A DNA stretch of 6,137 bases from Chitinophagaceae bacterium (lineage in GTDB: Bacteria; Bacteroidota; Bacteroidia; Chitinophagales; Chitinophagaceae), in assembly GCA_018061385.1 (NCBI GenBank), contig JAGOUF010000157.1:1-6137 (forward strand), written 5' to 3'. The translations under genes and the position numbers were made by a program. Shown one piece after another: positions 1 through 6,137 of the stretch. Every line of letters starts with the position of its first letter. Position 1 is the stretch's first letter. The notes under the pieces were generated by a model that was given only the letters and a program-made list of their open reading frames with translations, did no database searches and was not told where the DNA came from.

Positions 1-939
1 GTTTTGAGTAAACAACTTTGTAAAGGTATTGTTGTAAATGTTGCATGTACCAGCTGATGAAGTTCCTGTAGTAAGATATATTGCTGCGGCGGCAGTTCCA
101 GTTAGACCAAATTGATTGTCTAAACTGATAGTATTACCATAAATATCTCCATCATTTACATAGTTAAAAGTAATAGCCCTAGTAGCTCTTGCCGAAATTG
201 TATTCTTGCCAATTTTAAGAAAGGTTATTCCAACAGTTGAACTTCCTGAATTTCCTATATAAACACCTTGACCACCATTTCCGCCTAGGCTAGTTAATGT
301 GTTATTTTCTATTGTGCAATTATCTGGGTTAAAATTCGAAACATTAAATCTTGCAGTAAGTTGAATTGCTCCATTAGAACCTCCAGCAGTTGAATTATTG
401 ATAATTGTACAATTTTTAATCGTAATAAAATCATTGTTTCCAAAAATTCTAAACACAGATTTTGCAACTGAAGTTGTAGCACCATTAATGGTTAAATCTT
501 TTGTAATTCCTCCATTGGTATTAGAGCCATCAATGGTAACGTAGTTGGTGGACACTAAATTTGTATTAAGTGCATTTGGTGAACCAATAACAAAGTGACC
601 ATCAATTGATGCTGTGGCTGTTGATGTAAATGTAATTGCACAGGTTACACCAATATAAGGTTTGAATGTAATTGTATTTGTAGCACTAGTTCCTAAACAA
701 CCTAAAGCAACGTCTGCTGCCTCAGTATATGTACCATTATCGCTAAAATAAAAAGTACATGGCCCACTTACTCCTTGAGCATTAATATCGGTTATAGCAG
801 CTGCTAAAGAAGCGTAGCTTCCATTTTCACCACCAATTGGTGTTGTACCAATACGATAAATACCACTTAATTGTGCAAAAGCACTTTGCGTTATGCTAAC
901 TAGCAAAAATGCAAATAATAAACGTGTAAACTTCTTCAT
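1..939 (-). CDS. Secreted beta-helix-like repeat protein, N-terminal part (3' end outside window)
   Basis: The frame is open from an ATG at 937-939 to the left edge, giving 313 residues with no stop, so the gene is partial at its C-terminus. Residues 1-22 form a signal peptide (MKKFTR, a hydrophobic stretch, then SAFA) with predicted cleavage before Q23. Residues 27-75 resemble the opening of many Bacteroidota surface proteins (IGTTPIGGENGSYASLAAAI, then a GVSGPCTFYF strand). From about residue 133 (YVTIDGSN) there are recurring short strands ending in Asn-rich turns: IKNCTIINNS (174-183), CTIENNT (208-214), GKNTIS (244-249), GDIYGNTIS (264-272) and CNIYNNTFT (299-307). This 20-35 residue periodicity fits a right-handed parallel beta-helix. 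Such folds often bind or cleave polysaccharides or act as adhesins, but no catalytic residues can be assigned here. A T9SS sorting domain is expected beyond the edge but not seen. It lies 33 bases downstream of the 524-residue gene, probably in the same operon. Confidence 0.88.
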   Translation of the reverse strand, partial: MKKFTRLLFAFLLVSITQSAFAQLSGIYRIGTTPIGGENGSYASLAAAITDINAQGVSGPCTFYFSDNGTYTEAADVALGCLGTSATNTITFKPYIGVTCAITFTSTATASIDGHFVIGSPNALNTNLVSTNYVTIDGSNTNGGITKDLTINGATTSVAKSVFRIFGNNDFITIKNCTIINNSTAGGSNGAIQLTARFNVSNFNPDNCTIENNTLTSLGGNGGQGVYIGNSGSSTVGITFLKIGKNTISARATRAITFNYVNDGDIYGNTISLDNQFGLTGTAAAAIYLTTGTSSAGTCNIYNNTFTKLFTQN

Positions 940-972
940 ATACTTTGTGTTGGTTTAGAATTAATAATTATT
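940..972 (-). other. 33-base intergenic spacer with AT palindrome
   Basis: This is the gap between the 524-residue gene and the beta-helix gene. It holds a 10-base AT-only palindrome, AATAATTATT, at 963-972. That is too short and weak to act as an intrinsic terminator, and no promoter motif is visible. The spacer is consistent with co-transcription. Confidence 0.5.
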
Positions 973-2547
973 TTATTGTTTTATTGTTTGTATGGTTTGT
1001 ATTAATTGGTTGTTGGTAACTGCTTTTATAAAGTAAGTACCAGTTGGAAATTTAGACGAATTCATTTCTACCCTATTTGTACCAATATTTAATAATGCTT
1101 TTTGTTTGTTTAACAATGTACCAAGTTGGTTATACATAAGCAATGATATTTCTTTTTGTTCTGATGAAGAAATATTGAGTATTATACTATTTTTTATTGG
1201 ATTGTTTTGCAAACTCATGACTATACCCGTTTTATTTTTTTGCAATGAAACGATGGATGTGTAATGGTGTTTTCCGTTTTTATCGAGTTGCTTCAATCTA
1301 TAGTAAATAGTACCTAAAAAATCTTTTTTATCGTTAAATGAATATTGAGTAGATGCAACTGAATTGCCTGATGAAGATTTGGATGAAACAAATCCAATTT
1401 TTGAAAACTGAACTCCATCATCCGAACGTTCAACGTCAAAACCCAAATTGTTTATTTCGTTATTTGTAGCCCAATTTAAAGTAACTGTATTGTTTACCAA
1501 TTTACCATTAAAAGATGCAATTGTTGCAGGCAATAAAACACTTGTACTAACTGCCATTACTCCATTGTTTGGAATTAAATAAAACAATACAAACGACCCA
1601 TCACCATTGTCTTTTATTGCTACATCACCAATTCCACTTGTATTGGTATTGAAAGTATTGGTTAACTGTGACGAATCAACTAAAGTAACTGCAGCTTCAT
1701 CTGTAACATTCAATACTTTTAATTTTCTTCCTCCAGTTGCATCAGAACTTGTTCCTACCAATGCTAAAAATTTACTACCATCCGATGAGGTAAAATATCT
1801 TGCATTTGAAAAGTTAGGTTTAACCTGATTTACTCCATCACCATCTGTACTAGTGTACAAAACAGTGCCAGTTGAGCTGATGCGTCTTGAATTGGTATTT
1901 TGAGAACGAATCCATAACTCTGAACTTGTACCTGTTGTTATAGGATCTACACTTCTACCAGCCCAAGCATTGGTACCTACAATTGGAATATTAATGGTAT
2001 TGCTTAATGAAAAATCTGTTTCGTTTGCAGTGGTAAGTACATAAATGTTTACTGAAGATGACGTAATGCCATTTCCACTAACATACAACACTGTATTGGT
2101 ACCTGTACCACTTAAACCAAAAGCATCGCCACATCTTTCATTTGCGTTAAATGAAGCACACAATGTTGGTATAGCTGTTTGATTTTCCCAACGATAAATT
2201 TTGCATAAAAAAGGCGAAGCAGTTGTTAACGAAACTCCATAAATAACTCCATCGGCTGTAACACGAATTTTATTCCATTTATATGCTTCAGTACCAACAT
2301 GTGGCGATGTGGTTAAAGTTCCTTCAGAATTGCCATTTGTAACATTAATAATGGCAATTAAATTGTTTCTATCTGCCAACAAGAGTTTATTGGTTAATGG
2401 ATTGTATGCACAACCAGTAGTATTGCTACTTGATGTGGTAAACCATGAGTAAGAACTACCAGCACTTTTCTCCCACACAGTGGTAAGCTGTGCTTTTGCA
2501 ATTGTTATAAAAAATAACGCGGTGAACAATAGTAAATTACGCTTCAT
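973..2547 (-). CDS. T9SS-sorted secreted protein with probable beta-propeller-like N-terminal region
   Basis: This is a complete 524-residue protein. The signal peptide covers residues 1-19 (MKRNLLLF to IAKA), with Q20 as the likely mature N-terminus; its position right at the ATG supports this start. Residues 20-335 are a beta-rich region with blade-like segments such as CAYNPLTNKLLLADR (46-60), KIRVTADGVIYGVSL (93-107), NTVLYVSGNG (151-160) and ARYFTSSDGSKFLALVG (249-265). They resemble, from memory, the DUF4623-type secreted proteins of Bacteroidota that look like beta-propellers; this was not tested. Four cysteines (46, 115, 130, 139) could form disulfides. Residues 338-436 are the linker module common before T9SS tails (LPATIASFNGK, LNWATNNEINNLGFDVERS, YYRLKQLDKNGK). 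Residues about 444-524 are a type A sorting domain, with NNP at 448-450, YNQLGTLL and FPTGTYFIKA. The ligand and biological role are unknown. It sits 43 bases after the amidase gene. Confidence 0.9.
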   Translation of the reverse strand: MKRNLLLFTALFFITIAKAQLTTVWEKSAGSSYSWFTTSSSNTTGCAYNPLTNKLLLADRNNLIAIINVTNGNSEGTLTTSPHVGTEAYKWNKIRVTADGVIYGVSLTTASPFLCKIYRWENQTAIPTLCASFNANERCGDAFGLSGTGTNTVLYVSGNGITSSSVNIYVLTTANETDFSLSNTINIPIVGTNAWAGRSVDPITTGTSSELWIRSQNTNSRRISSTGTVLYTSTDGDGVNQVKPNFSNARYFTSSDGSKFLALVGTSSDATGGRKLKVLNVTDEAAVTLVDSSQLTNTFNTNTSGIGDVAIKDNGDGSFVLFYLIPNNGVMAVSTSVLLPATIASFNGKLVNNTVTLNWATNNEINNLGFDVERSDDGVQFSKIGFVSSKSSSGNSVASTQYSFNDKKDFLGTIYYRLKQLDKNGKHHYTSIVSLQKNKTGIVMSLQNNPIKNSIILNISSSEQKEISLLMYNQLGTLLNKQKALLNIGTNRVEMNSSKFPTGTYFIKAVTNNQLIQTIQTIKQ

Positions 2548-2590
2548 AAGCTTAGGTTTTAATGAATGAATGGGTGAATGATTGTAACAT
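2548..2590 (-). other. 43-base intergenic spacer with short AATG repeats
   Basis: This is the gap between the amidase stop and the start of the 524-residue gene. On the plus strand it contains three tandem AATG units (2561-2572) and a further TGAATGA soon after. I see no hairpin, no T-run and no Bacteroidota -7 element. The absence of a terminator and the short length favour co-transcription of the two flanking genes. Confidence 0.5.
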
Positions 2591-5500
2591 TTATTGAATA
2601 ATTAGTTTTTCTACTTGTTGCTCACTTGCTGTGTTTATTTGTACTGTATACATTCCTTTTGGAAAACTGTTTGTGTTTACACTTATAACACTACCAATTG
2701 AACTACTATATTTATTTTGATACACTATTTGCCCAACCGAGTTGGTTAATCTTAACCAAAATGATTGATTGGTTTCAATTTTTAATTGCAAATTGTTATT
2801 TACAACAGGATTGGTAATAACATTAAAAACTTTACCAATTTTAGATGATTTTAGCAATACAATATTTGAAAAAGAAACTTTGCCATCTACATCAACAATT
2901 TTAATTCTATAATATCCTGACGGAAGTACAACATTATCGCTATAACTATAATTAGCACCAACATTATTGTTGCCTTTTGGTAAAATTTCGATGCTTATTT
3001 GTTGAAAAAAAATGCCATTTTCGCTTCTTTCAACAGCTAAATATTTTACATTTATTTCTGCTTTTGTTTGCCAGTTTAATACGTTTTTGGCTACTTCACT
3101 TTTGCCAGTTAATGTAATACCAATAATTGGCAATGGAACTGCAGGCGTTGTAAAAGCTACTGCGTTGCACATAATGGCTTCTCTTACGCTTGCAGATGTA
3201 ATTGCTTCGAAAGGGAATGCTAAATACAAAACATTGAATGCACCTTTATAGCCTACTGCTGCCCCATCTGATGTTCCTCCACTATAAGTTAAAGCAATTG
3301 TAGAGCCTCCATTTACGTCAATTCTATCAGGAGAATCTACATCATAGTATCCATTCAAATTATTGTCGAATCCACCAGTTTGAGCATTGAAAAAATTAGT
3401 AGTCCCATTAAAACCATAGCTATTGGCATCATCACCAACAAAATTTGCTTTTAAATAATTGTTGTAAAAATCTAAATCGGCATTGGGAGATGCAGCTCTA
3501 CCAAGATCCCAACCCAATTCGGCACCAGAGATAATTAAACCTTTACCACCTGAGTTTAAATAGTTTTTAATTAACACCTTTTCTGTACTGTCTAACGATC
3601 TATCATTGATTGCATCTTCCCCACAAAACCAATCAACTCCTAAATAATTTTGTAAAACAACTCTACCAGCAATTACTGCTTCATTTTGGCAGCCATCAAA
3701 AGCCAAATTAAAACAAGCACTTAAAGCTTTTGCATGTTCTACCATATAATCGTATCGATTCATTCTTTCTAAAATCATTCTACTTACTGTACCTAAAGCA
3801 GCACTTTCATTTCTTTGAATCAATGCACTTGCGTCAAGTCTATCAAAACCATCTACAATTAAGTAAGGCACTGAGGTTGTATTTACATTTGGTGTTCTTG
3901 CAGCAACTACACTGCTTGTAAAAGATTCTCCACCAGCATTGGTAGCAGATATTTTAAAATAATAAGTTGTTTGTGGATTGCCTGTAAAAGTATACGTTGT
4001 ATCAGTTACTGAAATTCCATCTTTAAAGCTTTTACCAGTGGTACTAATATACACTTTGTATCCTGTTGCAGCATTGCCTAAAATGCCTCCAAAACTGGGA
4101 GCTTTCCAAGTAAGTTTGATGGAAGCATTACCATTGTTTGTTGCAGCAACATGTGTTGGTTCTTCTGGTAAAAAAACCAAAGGACTTCCGTCTCTATTGT
4201 TAAAGAATTTTAAAATGCCTTTGTAAAAGGCTCTTGCTGCAATACGCCTAAATTCAGGATGCTTTAGTTCGGTTGCGTCTGCAGCTAAATCGTGAAATGC
4301 CAATTCGATTAATGTACCAGGCATGGTATTTAATTCTCTTATTTCTCCAAAGTTGGCAACTTTTACACCTCTATCTGCCCAAGTAGGTTTCCAGCCAGCT
4401 CTTATATCTGCAATAAGTTGGTTGTGTATATAATTTCTTAGTTGAAGACTACCTGTTGTAACATTTGGTCTTCCACTCCCTAACCCATCGTAAATATAAG
4501 ATTCTGTACCTGTACCACCACCTGCATTGGTATGCCATGAAACAAATACTGAATTGTTAATTTCTCCAGCAACGCCTTTACTGGCTTCATATTCTGCAAA
4601 ACGTGGTCTAACAGTTACGTCCTCATTACAAGTTGGATACCCTTGAAATTGTGCATACTGTCTTGCAGATTCATCATACCTTGGTCTGTTACTACCTGAA
4701 GCAGGTGAAGGATTTGCACAATCTGCTTTTGTTCCAATTCCACCACCCAACCTTACAGCATCTGCAATAATTGCTTGACCAGCTTCGTTGGATTGATTGC
4801 TCAAAATAATTTTATTTACTCCATCTGCAGTAAAATAAAATTGACCAACATATACCCAAGTTGCACTATGAACTTCTTGATTAACGATAACTTTTGAAGT
4901 ATCACCACTGTGTATAATTGTAAATGGAACATCTGTTGCACGATTTGTTCCTGCTATACAACGTACAGAAACCCAATACCAACCACTTTGTGTTACAGTT
5001 GGTGAGAAACTAGCAGTGGCAGTTTCTATTGCACTTGCAGTGGCAACTCTATAAGTTCCTCCATAACCTGCAGCTGAACCAGTTGACCAAGATCCAGTTT
5101 CAGCATAACCACTTGACGCAAGGTCATTGTCCACTACAATTTCATTAATGTTTACATCTCTTTCTCTTACACTCCAAACATTGGCCCCTGCATTGGTTAA
5201 ATAGTGCATTAAATAATAATCTATACTTTCTACAGTAATAAAATCTTCTACAATGCCATTGTTTGTGCCTCTTTGTGTAAGATAACTTGTTCCTGTATTT
5301 TGCCATCCATGACCAGGGCTTAACCAAACAGTTTTACCAGCCAAAGCACCCACTGGTTTTGGGCTACCTGTACCACTAGGAAAAACTTTACTTGTAGTTG
5401 ATGTATGTGTATTGCCTTGAATGGATAAATGAGGTTCGTAATTTATTGTTGGTGTATAAATTGCTGCTTGTGGCAAATCACTAAAAAAATTCAATGTTTT

Positions 5501-5839
5501 CCATTGATTGGTTTTAGCATCTTTTGCAAACAATAAAATTGATTGTGTATTAAATTGCAGGTTTAGTGGCATTAATATTTCTGGCAACATTTCTATATAA
5601 TCGGAAGGTAAACTTGATTGTTGAAACGCCTGCTTCGTATTGAAATAAACTTCAAGTCTTTGCTGATTGATTGCAAAGCTATCTGCAACTAAATGCAGAT
5701 TTGTTTTTGGCAAATGTTCTTTCTCTTGTTCTAACAATACTTTCACTTTTTCAGTAATAGAATTACCAATTTGCTGTGCATTTGTAGTGAAATTGAATAA
5801 TAGCAAAAACCCGAAAATTGAAAGTAAATTTTTATTCAT
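2591..5839 (-). CDS. Modular T9SS-secreted N-acetylmuramoyl-L-alanine amidase (Amidase_3 with inserted golvesin-like domain)
   Basis: This complete 1082-residue protein should hydrolyse the amide bond between N-acetylmuramic acid and L-alanine of peptidoglycan. The signal peptide is residues 1-21, with Q22 next; residues 24-165 match no family I recognise. The Amidase_3 domain spans about 168-547. It has zinc ligands H177 (SPGHGW), E198 (GIVEDF) and H436 (SWHTNA), and catalytic E512 (TLIELAFHD) after the family signature RGVKVANFGEIRELNTMPG (490-508). Between R225 and H436 a golvesin-like beta-sandwich (about 234-367; YAETGSW, SGWYWVSVRC, NRATDVPFTI, IIADAVRLGGG) interrupts the catalytic domain. 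An FN3 domain follows (about 559-650), then a class I glutamine amidotransferase-like domain (about 655-897), a linker module (901-996), and a type A T9SS sorting domain (about 1000-1082; TNPV, FPKGMYTVQI). Similar Bacteroidota proteins are often mislabelled xanthan lyase. It is probably the first gene of a three-gene operon. Whether it acts on its own wall or on other bacteria is unknown. Confidence 0.93.
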   Translation of the reverse strand: MNKNLLSIFGFLLLFNFTTNAQQIGNSITEKVKVLLEQEKEHLPKTNLHLVADSFAINQQRLEVYFNTKQAFQQSSLPSDYIEMLPEILMPLNLQFNTQSILLFAKDAKTNQWKTLNFFSDLPQAAIYTPTINYEPHLSIQGNTHTSTTSKVFPSGTGSPKPVGALAGKTVWLSPGHGWQNTGTSYLTQRGTNNGIVEDFITVESIDYYLMHYLTNAGANVWSVRERDVNINEIVVDNDLASSGYAETGSWSTGSAAGYGGTYRVATASAIETATASFSPTVTQSGWYWVSVRCIAGTNRATDVPFTIIHSGDTSKVIVNQEVHSATWVYVGQFYFTADGVNKIILSNQSNEAGQAIIADAVRLGGGIGTKADCANPSPASGSNRPRYDESARQYAQFQGYPTCNEDVTVRPRFAEYEASKGVAGEINNSVFVSWHTNAGGGTGTESYIYDGLGSGRPNVTTGSLQLRNYIHNQLIADIRAGWKPTWADRGVKVANFGEIRELNTMPGTLIELAFHDLAADATELKHPEFRRIAARAFYKGILKFFNNRDGSPLVFLPEEPTHVAATNNGNASIKLTWKAPSFGGILGNAATGYKVYISTTGKSFKDGISVTDTTYTFTGNPQTTYYFKISATNAGGESFTSSVVAARTPNVNTTSVPYLIVDGFDRLDASALIQRNESAALGTVSRMILERMNRYDYMVEHAKALSACFNLAFDGCQNEAVIAGRVVLQNYLGVDWFCGEDAINDRSLDSTEKVLIKNYLNSGGKGLIISGAELGWDLGRAASPNADLDFYNNYLKANFVGDDANSYGFNGTTNFFNAQTGGFDNNLNGYYDVDSPDRIDVNGGSTIALTYSGGTSDGAAVGYKGAFNVLYLAFPFEAITSASVREAIMCNAVAFTTPAVPLPIIGITLTGKSEVAKNVLNWQTKAEINVKYLAVERSENGIFFQQISIEILPKGNNNVGANYSYSDNVVLPSGYYRIKIVDVDGKVSFSNIVLLKSSKIGKVFNVITNPVVNNNLQLKIETNQSFWLRLTNSVGQIVYQNKYSSSIGSVISVNTNSFPKGMYTVQINTASEQQVEKLIIQ

Positions 5840-5926
5840 AGCGTAGCATTATGCGTTTATTTGCGTAAAATAAGGAAGTATTTCGGATTTATGCGGTTTT
5901 TTAATTTTTATTTATTCACCAATAAA
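5840..5926 (-). promoter_or_regulatory. Leader and probable promoter region of the amidase gene
   Basis: This AT-rich stretch lies between the upstream terminator and the amidase ATG, so a promoter for the three-gene run is expected here. I find no good match to the Bacteroidota consensus (TTG near -33, TAnnTTTG near -7); the nearest, TATTTTAC on the minus strand, is poor. There is no Shine-Dalgarno sequence, which is normal in this phylum. On the plus strand TTATGCG occurs at 5849-5855 and again at 5889-5895, and GCGT occurs at 5841, 5853 and 5863. An out-of-frame ATG at 5847-5849 opens a five-codon reading frame that ends at 5832-5834, inside the amidase start. The region is inferred to be regulatory from position, not from a recognised motif. 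Confidence 0.35.
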
Positions 5927-5953
5927 AAAAGCTACCTAAAATAGGTAGCTTTT
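5924..5953 (-). terminator. Rho-independent terminator of the acyl-CoA dehydrogenase gene
   Basis: A perfect 12-bp inverted repeat pairs 5927-5938 with 5942-5953 around a 3-base loop (core GCTACCTA / TAGGTAGC). Read on the minus strand, the hairpin is followed by a run of seven T (5930 down to 5924), the first four of which also pair in the stem, and then by further AT-rich sequence. It begins 27 bases after the stop codon of the acyl-CoA dehydrogenase gene, the normal position for its terminator. It separates that gene from the secreted-protein genes. On the plus strand the T-run is only four bases and there is no gene to terminate, so activity in that direction is doubtful. Confidence 0.9.
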
Positions 5954-5980
5954 CGATTTCAATATAAATTGAATTCAGTA

Positions 5981-6137
5981 TTATTTTAATATACTTCTTC
6001 CAATTACTATTCTTTGCACCTCACTAGTGCCTTCATAAATTTGTGTAATTTTTGCATCTCTCATTAAACGTTCTACATGATATTCTTTTACAAAACCATA
6101 ACCTCCATGTATTTGAACTGCTTCAACAGTTACCCAC
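5981..6137 (-). CDS. Acyl-CoA dehydrogenase, C-terminal fragment (5' end outside window)
   Basis: The last 51 codons are present, ending in TAA at 5981-5983; the in-frame codons begin at 6136 and base 6137 belongs to the preceding codon. The fragment carries the hallmark C-terminal signatures of the family: [10 protein letters not shown] (fragment residues 6-15), [19 protein letters not shown] (21-39) and [10 protein letters not shown] before the end. The glutamate in YEGTSE (fragment residue 35) aligns with the catalytic base of short- and medium-chain enzymes (Glu376 of medium-chain dehydrogenase), which removes the alpha proton of the acyl-CoA while FAD takes the beta hydride. It is therefore a cytoplasmic FAD enzyme of fatty-acid or branched-chain amino-acid oxidation. 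Chain-length specificity cannot be read from this piece. A histidine stands where many homologues have proline (KEYHVER). It is unrelated in function to the secreted proteins downstream and is separated from them by a terminator. Confidence 0.95.
   Translation of the reverse strand, partial: WVTVEAVQIHGGYGFVKEYHVERLMRDAKITQIYEGTSEVQRIVIGRSILK

Noticed and set aside
963..972. AT-only palindrome AATAATTATT as a terminator
   Set aside because: With ten AT bases, no loop and no G-C pairs it would not form a stable hairpin, so it does not argue against an operon.
1607..1828. Plus-strand open frame of 73 codons
   Set aside because: It lies wholly inside the 524-residue minus-strand gene, whose protein has clear signal, linker and sorting modules. 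The plus-strand product resembles nothing and has no start context.
2561..2583. AATG repeats as a phase-variable simple repeat
   Set aside because: There are only three perfect units and the tract lies outside the coding region, which is too short for convincing slippage.
3012..3251. Plus-strand open frame of 79 codons
   Set aside because: It is antisense to the amidotransferase-like and linker part of the amidase gene and is explained as a shadow frame.
3730..4226. Two plus-strand open frames (3730-3921 and 3978-4226)
   Set aside because: Both are antisense to the amidase gene, across the C-terminal end of the amidase domain, the FN3 domain and the start of the amidotransferase-like domain. 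Neither has recognisable features.
5145..5327. Minus-strand open frame of 60 codons in another frame of the amidase gene
   Set aside because: It overlaps the conserved zinc-site coding segment of the amidase in a different frame. Its Lys/Arg/Cys-rich product looks like an out-of-frame reading.
2591..5839. Naming the large protein xanthan lyase
   Set aside because: That label comes from the golvesin/Xly-like module. The catalytic residues visible here are those of an Amidase_3 peptidoglycan amidase, and no polysaccharide lyase domain is seen.

Overview
The window looks like chromosomal DNA from a Bacteroidota (Bacteroidetes) bacterium. It is AT-rich. Two of its proteins end in type IX secretion (T9SS) sorting domains, and three signal peptides in a row place glutamine right after the predicted cleavage site, as is usual in this phylum. 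No genus can be named from the sequence alone.

All genes are on the minus strand, so transcription runs from right to left. At the right edge (5981-6137) lies the 3' end of an acyl-CoA dehydrogenase gene, closed by a strong intrinsic terminator at 5924-5953. After a short AT-rich leader (5840-5926) come three genes for large exported proteins. The first (2591-5839) is a 1082-residue modular N-acetylmuramoyl-L-alanine amidase. The second (973-2547) is a 524-residue protein with a probable beta-propeller-like region. The third (1-939, running off the left edge) is a beta-helix-like protein present only as its N-terminal 313 residues. Gaps of 43 and 33 bases, with no terminator or recognisable promoter in them, suggest one operon.

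The three products appear to be exported together through Sec. At least two then cross the outer membrane by T9SS and end up on the cell surface or outside the cell. The amidase is the only one whose reaction can be read from sequence: all four zinc and catalytic residues of the Amidase_3 family are present. Its catalytic domain is split by an inserted golvesin-like beta-sandwich, and it is followed by FN3, amidotransferase-like and sorting modules. What the three proteins do together is not evident. I see no mobile element, CRISPR array, tRNA or rRNA, and no convincing new defence or mobile system. The most interesting object is the nested architecture of the amidase.
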